Assembly (NCBI RefSeq): GCF_028769735.1
Contig: NC_088178.1
Location: 22,518,357-22,582,356 of the forward strand
Length of the DNA: 64,000 nucleotides
Reading direction: 5' to 3'
Origin: Zonotrichia leucophrys gambelii
Taxonomy: Eukaryota; Chordata; Aves; Passeriformes; Passerellidae
This document shows, in pieces, positions 9,701-20,894 of this stretch. Every line of letters begins with the position of its first letter. The first letter of the stretch is position 1. A program made the translations under genes and the position numbers. Under the pieces are notes generated by a model. It was not told where the DNA came from. It made no database searches and saw nothing but the letters and a program-made list of their open reading frames with translations.

Positions 9701-12700
9701 CACTTTTTCTGGGGTACATGGAGGGCCGCTTTCCCACTCTGTCCAGATTTCCAGCTGTGTCCATGCCCGGGAATCTCTCTCGGCCGCAGCGAGGGGGGTC
9801 TCCGCTCCTTTGAACCAGGAGCGATTCCGGCAGCGATTCCGTGCTCAGCGCTTCCCCTGCCGTGCCCGGTGGGCTGTGGAACAGCTCAGGGCGAGTTTTT
9901 GGAGCGGGGACCCTGGAGCCCACGCCCCACACCCTTCCACGGCCCCGCCGGTCGCTCCCCCTTCCCGGGGAGGTCGCTCCGGGACGCGCCGGCCCAGGCG
10001 GGGTCGCGGGGCTCAGCGTGTGCCGGTGCCGCTCCCCCTTGGTCCTGTGAGGCACCAATTCACACTTTATTGATTTCTTAAATGAGATGTACATGGGCTC
10101 CGCAAGCCCGTGGCAGCAACAGGTGACGCTGAGATCCAGCACGGGACAAAACCTGCTCGCGGCAGGGTTTTATCCGCACTTTCTGATCCTTCCTCATCAT
10201 TCGGATGCTAATGATGTCCTCGGGTGAACGGTACCAGGATGCGCCCCGAAATAGCCCGGCAAGGGGCTCAGCCCCACTGGGCAGCCGGCACCGAGCAGCC
10301 TGGAGCCCGGCGGCCTTTCCCGGATATTCCCGCTTCCCAAGCGCCCCGGCTGCCCGCTTCCCTTCCCCCGGGATCCGCTGAATTAGGTTCATGAGCGAAC
10401 CACACTCATCCCTCCCTGGCACTGCAGCGTGAAACCTGCCAGGGACACAAACTCCCCGAGGAGAGGTCGGCAGGGAGACCCAAGGGGCGCAATGAGTTTG
10501 TCCGTCAGTTTCTCCACGGGAGATTTCGTGTCGGTGCCTTGGGATCTGTCTCATGGCCGGTTTGGTGGTGTTTCTCCCGCCCTCGATCCTTCCTGGTCAC
10601 CGAGGCTTGGACTCCATGACGCAGGGTGGCAGAGAAGCGCTTTTCGGGGCCGTCTTTATCCGTTTCATTCATATTTCGTTTTCCTTGCTTTAGCTCGGCT
10701 TTTGAGTGAAATTAGATTCCTCTTTCGTCAGTACCGCGGGTTTGAAGCGCCTTGAAACAACACCGGCGATTCCTTTCACTCTCACAAAAATTCCCAGATA
10801 CTTCACTGTTCCCCGCCGACGGAGGCGAGCGGAGAGCGCTCGGAAAGGCCATGGATGAGCCCCCGCTCACCCCCCGCCCTCGCAAACCACTCTTCAGCAG
10901 TGAGAGAGAGCTTTCTGCGGGGCACACCATCGCCTTTCTTTCCAGCTGCACTCCCTGCAAACTCCGTGGGAATTTTCCCCCCACCCGGACGAGATTAGCT
11001 GGGGGCCCCCCATAATGTCGCCCCATCAGCCCTCGCCAGAGCGAGAGGGGGGACAGAGGACAAGACCTCGGGTGTGGGGACACTCCGCAGCCAGTGGGGA
11101 GCTGGGGGCCGGAGCCCGGCGGGCCGGGCATGGAGGTGCCGCCGCTCACTCTTTAAATTGAAACAAACCAAACAGAGAAGGAAAAACTTCCTTCCTCTGG
11201 GAAGGGGCCGAAAAATGTCAGGGTTCAGCCAGACAGGCCCCCCTCGCCTCGGACCGCGGCTCCCCTTCAGCAGGGTCCCGGTGGGGCGCGAAGGGGCGAG
11301 GGGAGTGAAATGGGAATCAGCTGGTGGGGCAGTGCCGACCCCGTCCCTTCGGCCTGCGATCTCCTTTTACCAGGAGAGAAACGTGGCCACAAAATAAAGG
11401 CAACAAAAGGAGCGCCCAGGGCTCGGCCAGAGAGCCGGGGCCGGGCGGGATGCGGAGCCGAGCACTCTCCGCCGGCCCTGGGACATGTGGGGACAATCCC
11501 TTCCCATGGCGAGCAGAGGCGCTCCCCCAACGCACCTTCCCACCCATAACCGCCTGAGATTTCACCGTGTTATTCTTAAAATGCTCTTTTCTCTTCTTCC
11601 TCCCCATTTTTTTTTCTCTCTCTCCTATTTAATTACTTCTCTTGCAAAACCAGAGGCCGCTGCCACCTAACGCGGCACTGAAATCCACGTCTCCTCTGTG
11701 ATTTACAACCCAAATCCCAATCCCATGACCTTTCTCTTTCCCCCCCGCCCCGGGTCCCCCATCCTCGGTCATGTGGGACACGAGTAAATTTATCCACCCT
11801 AGTGGAAAGGCCTCCCTTCTGCAGTTGCTCCCTAGAAGCCCGACACGTTTCACAAGGAAGATAATTTCGGTTTCCCACCTTTCTATCTCTTTCCTCCTTC
11901 TTTTAAACTCGGTTTTAATTTCGTTTTCTCCCCTGTCCCATGAGGCTGCCATCTCTCCTCAGGCATGCTCCTACTCTGGGCGCGTCTTTCAATGAGTCCC
12001 TGCCAAGAGGGTCACTTCAGAGGGAAGTTTGTGGCGGCTCTTCAGCTCAGGGGATCGTCAAAAAGAACATTTCTGGCCTCCCTGGAGCGGGAGCGAGCTG
12101 AGCCCAGGCTGTGTCCCCTCTGCTCTCCCGGGGAGAGTCCCACACCCACGGACACGTATCGGGGGACAGGGACCCCTCTCGGCCCTGCGGTAGGGGACAC
12201 CCACCCGCGGCCTCCTCTCCGTCTGTCCCGCGGCTCCGGCCGGTCCTTTCTCATAATTTCAGCTGCTTCTCCCTTCACAGCTCCTGTGGGGCACTGACCG
12301 CACCCTCGTGTCCCCCCGGGGGCCCGGGGCGCAGCCCCAGCGCGTTTCCCAGCAGCAGCCTGAGGTGGGAAGCTCTGTCCAAGCTGCGGGGTGGTCCCGC
12401 ATCCCACCCTGGCCATCTCTGCGGAGACGTGGGTGGCAGCCGCAGTTGTGTGCGGGGGAGGGAGGCAGCTCCGGAGGGTAGTGAGGCTTCGTGCCCTCGG
12501 GCCCTGCAGCCCCGGACCCTTCCCCACCCGCTCCGAGGGGTCAGCTCGGAGCATCCCCAGTGTGGCCGTGGCCCTGTCCCGGGCGGACACTGAGCGTGCT
12601 GCTGCGAGTGTCGCTGCCTCAGCTCCGCCGTCTGGGCCGGCCGGAGGAAGCCGCTCGGCCGCCGCAAACCGTGTGTGAACCGGCTGCGGGCGGCGCCGCT

Positions 12701-12940
12701 TCGGGCTGCGCTGAATTCTTCCCCCTCCGCCCTCTCCTTTTTTTTCTTTTTTATTTTTTCGGCTCTGCCAACAGTGGACACGTTTCCCTTTCTTCCCGGA
12801 GTGGGGATTTAGCCCAACCGCAGGCAGGTGTTGGGCACATTTTGTTGGAGGCAACGAAACCACGGCTCTGAGGGGAGCTGTCCTGTCTTTCCACTCGGTC
12901 CTTGCTGGGCAAACTCTCGCCCACGGGCTCACAAGGGAAA
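9701..12940. other. CpG-rich non-coding DNA
   Basis: No gene is recognised. CpG density is high at about 9770-10,050, 10,220-10,450, 10,800-11,110, 11,230-11,480 and 12,000-12,720. A long minus-strand open frame at 12,042-12,932 is proline/arginine/glycine-rich without a domain and is explained by GC content. No known mobile element was seen. An unannotated non-coding RNA cannot be excluded. Confidence 0.5.
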
Positions 12941-12949
12941 AAAAGGCGA

Positions 12950-13400
12950 GAAATTGATAGAATTTATTCGTTTCCCGACCTCACTGAGAGATCGGGAAAA
13001 ATATTCTGGAAAGCGTCACTGAAATCCTGCAAGGCTCGATTTCAGGCGCTGCTATCAGCTGTCGACGAGGAAAACGGGCAGTATTTCTGTCTTATACGGA
13101 AATTAAACATATGGAGCCTCCCACCAGATCCAGATGATATTATAGTCGATATTCCCAGAATTTTCCTTCTGCTTTTGCACTATATTCCTTGATAGCACTT
13201 ATTTATGTGCCTGGGACAGAGAGCAGAGAAATATTCATCGAGAGGGAAGGGCGTCTTGTGATAATCGGTAACAGGGGTCCTTTTTAAAAACATCTTTTCT
13301 GGCCCCAAAATTCGTGGGAAAAAATAAAAAAATACGTGAAAGCACCGTAGCAGAACCGATAAGAAATAATAAAGGCAAATTAATCGGAAACGAACGTTTC
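12950..13400. promoter_or_regulatory. Enhancer-like block with E2F-like inverted repeat
   Basis: This is AT-rich sequence that nevertheless keeps many CpG (CCGACC, TCGATTTC, GTCGACG, ATACGG, ATAATCGG, AACCGATAAG). That is unusual in unconstrained vertebrate DNA unless unmethylated. It includes the inverted repeat TTTCCCGA (12971-12978) / TCGGGAAA (12992-12999). There is no coding potential or repeat family. Regulatory function is inferred from composition. Confidence 0.4.
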
Positions 13401-13494
13401 CTGGAAAATCAAGAGGCGCAAAGCGGATTTCCAGCGCGGGGCCGGCCCGAGGGAGAGGCTCTCACCGCCCAACCCGCAGGTGCCTCGGCGGGGC

Positions 13495-13518
13495 TTTAGA
13501 ACCTTTAGAACCTTTAGG
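13495..13518. repeat. Short tandem TTTAGAACC repeat
   Basis: A 9-base unit, TTTAGAACC, occurs twice and begins a third time (TTTAGG). It is a small local duplication in GC-rich non-coding sequence with no evident function. Confidence 0.6.
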
Positions 13519-13839
13519 TTTGGACCCTTTTCCCCGCTCCCTCCCAATGCTCGGGGCAGGGATGGATCCCTGCTCCTCATCCCCGGGCCCCTCTCGCCGT
13601 TCGCGCCTGGAAATTGCGCACTTTGGTCATTTTCGCCCCATTTCAGGGCTTCCCGCGGCCGCGTTCTCTGGGAAGGTTTGACACAAACCAACCTCCCGCC
13701 ACACACAGTTTGTTTTCCGCTGGGTGCCCGTGTTATTTCCCGGGCTGCCCCGATGGGAAGGTGCGGAATTTTGCCGGGTTGCTGCCGGTTTTTAAAGGAG
13801 GGAGAGGAGGGAAGGGGGATAGGGGGGGTGGCGGCTGCC

Positions 13840-14035
13840 GCCTCTATTTTAATGTCATTATAGTTGCCGTGGCAACCCATTGGATCACTCCTCCTGGAAT
13901 GAACCTTGTGACAATGGTTGGTTTGCGAGAAATCGGTAAATGTGCAACCGGGGGACACAGCTACATTACGGCGAACAACAGCGAGGGTTTAACATGTGAC
14001 CCTTCCAATTATGCTGATGATACCTCGGTGCAGCT
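13840..14035. promoter_or_regulatory. Enhancer-like block with RFX X-box and CCAAT
   Basis: An AT-balanced, CpG-containing block between GC-rich flanks. It carries TTTTAATG, TCATTATAG, an RFX-type palindrome at 13863-13876, ATTGG (reverse CCAAT) at 13879-13883 and a SOX-type ACAATGG at 13911-13917. It lies about 9.9 kb after FOXD2 within the CpG-rich domain. The density of recognisable sites and absence of repeats suggest a conserved regulatory element; conservation was not tested. Confidence 0.45.
13863..13876. promoter_or_regulatory. RFX X-box palindrome
   Basis: GTTGCCGTGGCAAC has two exact GTTGCC/GGCAAC half-sites with a two-base centre, the full palindromic X-box bound by RFX winged-helix factors. 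A reversed CCAAT box follows two bases later. A full 14-base site is rare by chance. Confidence 0.6.
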
Positions 14036-14193
14036 GCCTCCGCCGTGCTGCGAAGATGCGGCTCTTTGCGGGGGGATTTGGGGAGAGTTCCCTGTGTTTC
14101 AGGGCACAGCCCGGCGGGGATGGGGCCGCAGCCCGCACTGCTCCTGCACTGAGAGGGGATCAGCATCCCTGCATCGATGTGCTCACAACCACT

Positions 14194-14257
14194 AAAAGAA
14201 AAAAAAAGGAAAAAAAATAAGGGGGGAAAAATAAAAGGAAGAAGAAAAATCTTCTTC
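14194..14257. repeat. A/G-rich tract ending in a perfect hairpin
   Basis: A purine-rich run of AAAAGAAAAAAA and GGGGGGAAAA type ends in the inverted repeat GAAGAAGA (14238-14245) / TCTTCTTC (14250-14257) with an AAAA loop. There is no gene next to it whose end it would obviously mark. Confidence 0.6.
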
Positions 14258-15070
14258 GGGGGAACACGGGGAGAGTTCAATATGGAGGGGATGCGACTGT
14301 AGGGCTGTGGAATAAGGACCTGCTTTGGGGGTGGGCAGAGACCCCCCGGCCCCGGAGCACACGGTACATCTGTGGCACGGGCTGCTGCAGGGAGGAACGA
14401 ACGAAACCCGCCCCCTCCCCGGAAAATAAAAAAAAAATAGTTACAAGCCTTAAAATATGGTTCAGAGAATTACAAGTAATCAGAGCTGCGGGGGTCAGCA
14501 GTGCAAACTTTTTAAGACTAATGTTTATTTAGAAAAGTGAGTGGTGTCTGCGTTGCTTTTCTAGTGCCCCAGCACAAAAGTCCTAATGGCTTTTGCAGAC
14601 TTTCCATCACAAACTCCTGCACAGGACGAAGGGACCACCGCAGAAAGCAGCCCCGAGCTGCCCCTTCCTGAAGTATCATCGGCTCAGGGTTTATAACCCC
14701 CTCGCCCGCGGTTCCACGAGTCAGTGACGATATTTTCTGCGCCCCCTCCTCAGTTTTGCGCCTCTTTCGCGTTAGTTCGGTGTAACCCGAGCCCTCCCTA
14801 ATAGCGTGGAGGAGAGAACCCGGGGGATGGGAAGGGCTATCCCCACCTCCCTCCGCAGCCCCGCTCAGCCCTGGGCGGCTGCGGTCCTGAAGGCAACGCG
14901 GGGCTGCAGCCGAGCTGGAAACCTCGTTAGGAAGAACCCGGGGGCAGAGGCAGGAACCGGCTGGGCGGGCTGGCCGGTGTCCTGAGAGAAGGCAGAGCTG
15001 GCAAATCCATTCTCCCGTCTCATCCCTTCCAGCCGCTCTCCCCAGAGCCCAGCCACAGCACCGGCCCTTG
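14258..15070. other. Last part of the CpG-rich domain
   Basis: No gene is recognised. An AT-rich stretch at about 14,415-14,530 is followed by GC-rich sequence with CpG up to about 15,050. CpG nearly disappears after that, which defines the right edge of the domain. Confidence 0.5.
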
Positions 15071-18010
15071 TGCAGCTTTGGGTGTCTCTGCTGAGCCCAT
15101 CCCAAAACTCATCCTGTGGATAGAACATGATTGCGAATTGGGATTTGACTGCCTTAGCAGACTAGAGTCTATGTCTCAGGATGCTCCTTTTGCTCTCAGG
15201 ACTGGAAGAATAAAACCAGCAACTTCTCACACCTCTGGGGACAATTCCCCCTCGACTTTAAACAGGAGCTGGATACAGGGGAAACGCAGACCTGGAATCT
15301 CACTGGAAGCCAGTGGCCTCAGCCCTAGGTGGGGGAAAATCCCGTGTTCAGTTCCTTCCCTCCTGCCCTTGACAGGTGTCAGGACCTGGGAAGGACAGGC
15401 AGGACAACAGGATGTTGTCCCCTCTCCTGTCACCAGCGTTCACAGCTCATCACTGAGCACCCAGAGCAGCTTTGCAGGAGAGAAACAGGGTGGCAAGAGG
15501 AATGGGATGGAAGGGGGGGAGAAGGGGGCTGGATCTTGCTCCCTTTCCAGCCAAGTGACTGTCTTGTCCTGATCCTGAAAAGGTAAGCTTGGTTTAACCC
15601 CTTCTTTGGTCTGCATGGGGAAAAACATAGCTCAAACCTGGGAAGGTTGAACCAAGAAATGGCACTTGAAAGTTCCTCCAGAAACACACACCTGAGGCCG
15701 GATCCTGGCTCTCCCTGTCTGAATCAAGCACAGATACTCAGCTCTGTCAGAGCCAGGTCCAGGATTGATGTTGTGCCTGGTGCTGCAAGGCTGAGTTTGG
15801 TGGAGGGAAGACATCATACACATTAGTGCCATTTCTAAACTACTGAAATGTGCCTGACACTTGAGGGAAGATCATCTCCTCTCTCCAAAGGGCTTTCATT
15901 TGAAGGGCTTGACTCTGCTCTCAAACAAGGTGATAACACATTCTGGCCTTCTGACTCCCATTATCTCCCCGAGGGCCCTGCACCTCCTGGGGAGGTGCTG
16001 GAGCACCCAGATCAGGTCACTGCAATGGCTCATGGAGTGGAGAACCCCCAGGCAGGACCTGGCACTTCTCTTCAGGTTTTGGAGACCTGGTGCAAAGCTG
16101 GGCAGTGGGAAGGGGCTGGGTGACAGCAGCCCCTTGCTATTCTGTATCCCTCTATCCCCCTTACAAAGCAAAAATGCTGGGAACATGGTTCATCCCTAAA
16201 TTTGGAACATTTGGGCTGGAATCTTTTGGATGCATTTGAAGAGCGGAGGCAGGGAAGAAGGATGCAGGGAGGGGCCTGAGAAGGAGAAAGAGCCACAACC
16301 TTGGCATGAAGTTGATTTGTGTGAATCCTGTCCTTTTGTGGCCGTCATTGTCCCTGTACCCAGGAGATGCTGCAGCCGCGTGCAGGTGAGGCTCAGCCAT
16401 GCCAGAAGCATCCCACAGGTATCACAACACTGCAGCCACTTGCCTTGCCCCTCTGTTTGAACCCAAGCTGTACCTCTCCCTGCTGGGAATTTCAACCAAC
16501 TTGTGCCACCAGGGGTGACGGGAGAGATGGAGCAGGTGCCAATGGGTGCCCCAGAGAGCCCATGGGCCAGTGCAGCACAGCCCCTCCATCCCCAGGGGCT
16601 GGGGCCACTCTGATGCTCCAGTGAGGTTTTTCATCTCCCTCCTCAGTGTCAGCAGAGCACGAAGGCAGGGGATAGGTCAACCCCTCTGTTAATACACGTG
16701 TTTTAAATAACTGGTATTTTTATTTCTTCCCTTCAGTGTGGTGGGCTTGGCACACAGCTTTGTTTGCACAATCATCCTGCCCACATATTCTGCTGCCCAA
16801 GTAAGGAGAAAAAGATCCCGTGTGTGATCTGGAGGTGTGCTGTGCTGCTTCTGACATGTAAATATTAATCAAGAAACAACAACAGAGAGACAAAAATATC
16901 CCTCCTACCCTTGAACCCCTTCAGACCCCTTTATTGTCCAGGCATTTGTTGCACTTGGACTGGCTTTTCACTTTCTCCTCTCAGAGAGGCTCGCTCCAGC
17001 AATGGTCCCCAGATTCCTCAGCTACATCCTACTGAGGGAAAACATTTATTGAAGTTTTCAGCTTATTAGGGAAATACATATTTCTGCTTCTTTTCCAAAC
17101 TCCACGGACATCTTTTCGGAGCCAGCCCTGTGTGTCAGCATGGGGGAAGGCGAGGCATCCCCTCTCTCTCCTCTTGCAGCTGTATGAACTTTGAGTACCC
17201 CAAAACACCATGGAGAGGGAATTCCTACCACCACCATGTGCTGCACTGGTGGACAAAAGCAGTGAGTATGTGTGTAGGTAATTTTCCTCCATGAAGCTGT
17301 GCTTCAGGCTCACTCACACCTCTGAGGAAACACAGGGTACTGGGACAAACCATCCAGCTCCCCAGGCATCCACAGCTCAGATGAACTTTGCCAGGGCAGC
17401 ATTGGTGAGGTGAGAGGGCACAGGGAGGCGTCCAGTGAGAGAATTGGACAGCCTGTTTCACAGGAAGAAGATGAAATACTTTTCCCGGGGTTATCCTGTA
17501 AAACTCACTCTCTCATGGCTCTCACTCTGCTGGCAGGTTCTCAGGTGGTAACAACCAAGTGCTCAAGTCTGGATGTGGCCTTTAACTTCAGATGTCCTTC
17601 AGCCTTCAGCTGTCAGAGGCTGGCAGAGAGTAGCAGGGAGAGAATCATTCTGTGCTCACTGTTTCTTTTATTTTCTTTCTAAGCATCTATCCCTAGACAC
17701 CGCTGGAGGGGAGATTCTGCAGCTTTGGATGAAATCCCACAAATTTTCATGGAAGCAGAACAGCAGGAAGGCAAACAGGAAAGAAGAGGAGTAATATACT
17801 AATCTCAGGGGCACTTGTTGCATTTCTCTCTTCTCTCTGCTGCGCTGTTTCCTTTTCCTCCAGCCACACACTACAGGACCACGCCAAATGAATTAAGGGA
17901 TTAAACCATAAGGGAGAATTAGGATCCTGCTGATTTGGAAGCAGAAAACCAGATGGGCTCATTGAACTCTAGATGATGCAAGAAAACCTTGGGTAGAGCT
18001 TTGGATGTAG
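15071..18010. other. Gene-free, CpG-poor DNA
   Basis: No gene, RNA gene or clear mobile element is recognised. The sequence is ordinary mixed composition with few CpG and many TG/CA. The AT-rich part at about 16,840-16,900 is the only segment that stands out. Open frames are short and without recognisable domains. Confidence 0.5.
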
Positions 18011-18260
18011 GTCATAGGATAATTCAAGTTATTGGGAACCTCAGAAGATCTCTGGTCCAACAGCCCCAAAGCAAAGTCAGCTTAGATCAGACTGCCCAGG
18101 GCTTTTTCCAGCAAAGTTCTGAATGTCCCCAAGGATGGAGATTCCCCCACACCACTGGTCCTCTGTGTTGAACCATCTTCAGGTTAATTTTCCCCAATAT
18201 CTAATCCAAGCTTTCCCTTCTGCAATGTGTATTTGTTGCCTGTCCTTCCATGTCTGTGTG
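18011..18260 (-). mobile_element. Old CR1 LINE fragment, 3' end, antisense
   Basis: Read on the + strand this matches the reversed CR1 3' region: GTCATAGGATAATTCA, then TCCAACAGCCCC, ATCAGACTGCCCAGGGC, CAAGGATGGAGATTCC and a TCTAATCCAAGC-type segment in the known order. The element's 3' end is at 18011. It is strongly diverged and 5'-truncated, as most CR1 copies are. The left boundary of the element (near 18,260) is approximate. Confidence 0.75.
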
Positions 18261-20336
18261 TACATCAGGGAGATGTCCAGGTTCATCAGGAACCATTCAG
18301 GGCCTGTTGTACCTCCCCTTGAACCAGATTGTTTGGCACAAATTTCCTGTCTCAGACAGAGGTTTGTGGGCCTTCTGAGCACCTTGGATTCTGCCAGTGT
18401 GAGCAGGCCTGTGTGGGAGGTGTCACCTCTCCATGGTGCATCAGTGCTGCCTTTGAATGGCTCTCACCTGTGTAACAGGGTCAGGATTGGCTGCAACTGT
18501 GACTGCAGACATCCCAAACAACATCCAAATATCCCTCCCATAAGCCACTTTCAGGATCACCCAGGAGGTGCTGGGTCTGGAGAAAAAGGACATGTGGTGG
18601 CCTTTGTCCTGCTGCATCCACCTGGGGAAACAAAGGCATGGATAACAAAGGTCACCTGTTCACCTTCATGGCTGACAACTGAGCCAAGAAATTCCTTCTC
18701 CCCAGTGCCCTGAGCACTCCTCCAGACTGCCTGGGGTCACACAGCATGAGGCCATGCTCAGACACAGCCTTTGGTGACAGGCTCACAGGCAGGTGGACCT
18801 CTTCCAGTACATTTTGGCAGCTGGGAATCATCTCAGTGAAAGACAGAGCTGTGACGTGTTTGGCTGTGCCTTGCAGGAGAGAACACAAAAATTTTAAAAA
18901 AGATAAAAAATAAAAGAGAAAAGAAAAGAAAAAAGGAAAAAATGTTGTCTACAACATCCCAGACTGTCCCTGATTCTAGGAATGGATGTGAGGGCTTGTT
19001 GAGGAAAAAGGTAGCCTGACCTTGTGCAGTGAGAAAGGGAGAGGCAAAAGTCATGAAACAGGGCTCTGTTTGGATTCAAATTCGATTTGCATGGTTAAAA
19101 CTTGCTGATCCCATACAAGGTTCTTCTGGCTGGGAGCTGAACTTGGTTCCACAGCCAAGCTTTCTTCTTTTCCAGAGAGTTCAGCATAAATCAGAGTTTC
19201 ACAGCCGTCTTTGAGTGCAAGGAGCAAGAAATCACGTTTTGTCTCCTGTCCAGAAACTCTGGGAGAAAGGAGCTGTCAGAAACCCAGGAACCAGACCAGA
19301 ACTGCTGGCATGTGCTCTGTGAATCCTGCTGCCTGGCAATGCCCTCACCCATCTGCAGCCACAGCTCCCTCAGCTCCCATGTGCTGCTTTTCCCAGACGA
19401 GATCCCAGCCAGGCTCCTGACACCCAACAAGTGGAGCTGTGCCCTGAGCAAGGGGTACCAAGCCAAAACATCTTTTGGGATGGGTTACACTCTGCCCTGC
19501 ATCTCGCCCAAGCCATTAAGAGGGTTTTAAAACAGACCCAGACCTGGTGTGGTGTCGTGTTGTGACCATTTGCACTCCCCTGGGGTCACACCATTAGGGT
19601 CTTTTTTTCCTTTAAAGGATCAGCCCAGAGAAGTCACCCTTCCATGTGCTTTTCTAACTCCCTTGTCACTAGTCTCACTAGGAATTATTTTCTGAATATT
19701 TAGGTAGAATTTCCCTTGCTGTACCTTTTGCTTTCAGAAGCATGGTGGCTCCATTGTCTCCTTCTTCTCTGACTGAACAAACCCATCTCTCTCCATATCT
19801 TCCAGCTTGACAAAGTACTACTGATTTTCCTTGTACAGCTTCATAAGCATTTGAGGGAGAGGGGCAAATTTCCACAAACACTGCATGGGTCATGTCCATC
19901 TGAGCATTTCCTGGCAGGAAGGGAGGGTTTTGTGGAGGTGGCTGCAGAAATCCTACCAACACCTGCAGTGGACCAAAAAGCTCCACTGCTGATCCTGCTG
20001 AAACAGAGGGGTAAAGCCTCTCTGCTAGAGCCATTCCCTGCTAGTGAGATCCATACAGTCCATTAAAATTAGGGATCTTATTATGGGCTATATAAAAAAG
20101 GTAAAGAGGAAATGAGAACCTTATGAAGGGTTTCTTATGTGTGCAGATGGCAAGGGCATCTGAGGCTAAGAAAGCCTTTCCAACAGGCTTTCTCCAAACA
20201 GAAATGCTTACTTTACAGGGTTTCCTCTCTTTTAAAAAGAGATAAATAGATACAGGAATATCTTTTCTGCACAATTCCCACTTGCTAACCAGCCACACTG
20301 TCCTTGGGATGGAGAAACAGACCCTAACCCGTATCA
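18261..20336. other. Gene-free DNA between CR1 fragment and LTR
   Basis: No gene is recognised. A-rich purine sequence at about 18,889-18,942 (AAAAGAAAAGAAAAAAGG type) is a simple repeat. The rest is CpG-poor mixed sequence with short open frames only. Confidence 0.5.
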
Positions 20337-20341
20337 TGCTC
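20337..20341. repeat. Left target-site duplication of the LTR
   Basis: TGCTC stands immediately before the LTR and is repeated exactly at 20890-20894 after it. This defines the insertion boundaries. Confidence 0.8.
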
Positions 20342-20889
20342 TCTCATGGTTTCAGCTGGGACAGAGTTAATTTTGTTCCTAGTAGCTGGTGCAGTGCTGT
20401 GTTTTGGATTTAGTATGAGAATAATGTTGATAACACTTAGCTGTTGCTAAGTAGTGCTTACCCTAAGTCAAGGACTTTTCAGTTTCCCAGGCTCTGCCAG
20501 CATGGAGGTGCACGAGGAGCTGTGAGGGAGCACGGCCAGGACAGCTGACCCCAAGTGACCCAAGGGATAATCCATACCACAGATCATCATCCTTGGTATA
20601 TAAACAGGAGGGAGTTGGCCAGGAGCCACTTATTACTGCTTGAGGATGGGATGGTGAGCAGTTGTGTCTTGCATCACTTGTTTTTCTTGGGTTTTAGTCC
20701 TCTCTCTTTTAATCTCCATTACTATTATTAATTATTTAATAAGGTACTGTTACTAATTTCAATTATTAAGCTGTTCTCAGCCCATGGGTTTTACTTTTTT
20801 CTAATTCTCATTCCTACCCCATTGGGGTGAGGGGGACTGAGCAACAATCTCCATGGTATTTAGCTGTCTGCTGGGGTTAAACCAAGACA
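20342..20889 (+). mobile_element. Solo LTR of an avian endogenous retrovirus
   Basis: A 548-base element that starts TCTCATGGTTTCAGCTGGG and ends GGGGTTAAACCAAGACA. These termini match a common bird LTR whose usual start is TGTCATGG, so the second base has mutated. A TATATAAA box at 20597-20604 lies mid-element, as in the U3 of an LTR in + orientation. Exact 5-base target duplications flank it. No internal retroviral genes or second LTR are present, so the provirus was reduced by LTR-LTR recombination. The 5-base duplication fits ERVL or some ERV1 groups; the family was not settled. Confidence 0.88.
20597..20604 (+). promoter_or_regulatory. TATA box inside the solo LTR
   Basis: TATATAAA lies 256 bases into the LTR, in the position expected for its U3 promoter. 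The box is intact, so the LTR could still start transcription toward the right; whether it does is unknown. Confidence 0.6.
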
Positions 20890-20894
20890 TGCTC
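20890..20894. repeat. Right target-site duplication of the LTR
   Basis: TGCTC stands immediately after the LTR end and is identical to 20337-20341. Confidence 0.8.

Larger units (their letters stand above)
440..15070. other. Broad CpG-rich domain around FOXD2 (predicted unmethylated valley)
   Basis: CpG stays frequent from about 440 to about 15,070, including many kilobases after the coding region (for example 7,000-8,200, 9,700-10,450, 11,000-12,700 and 14,700-15,050). Beyond about 15,100 CpG becomes rare and TG/CA replaces it. Vertebrate developmental transcription-factor genes often sit in such wide hypomethylated, Polycomb-marked valleys. The methylation state is inferred; only base composition is seen. 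Exact edges are by eye. Confidence 0.6.

Noticed and set aside
8664..10073. Open frame of 469 codons rich in Ser, Phe and Leu, and a second of 310 codons at 8881-9813
   Set aside because: They run through the pyrimidine tract, which cannot form stop codons because every stop needs a purine. No domain or normal composition is present.
12042..12932. Minus-strand frame of 296 codons
   Set aside because: It is Pro/Arg/Gly-rich without any recognisable domain and lies in CpG-rich DNA where stops are rare.
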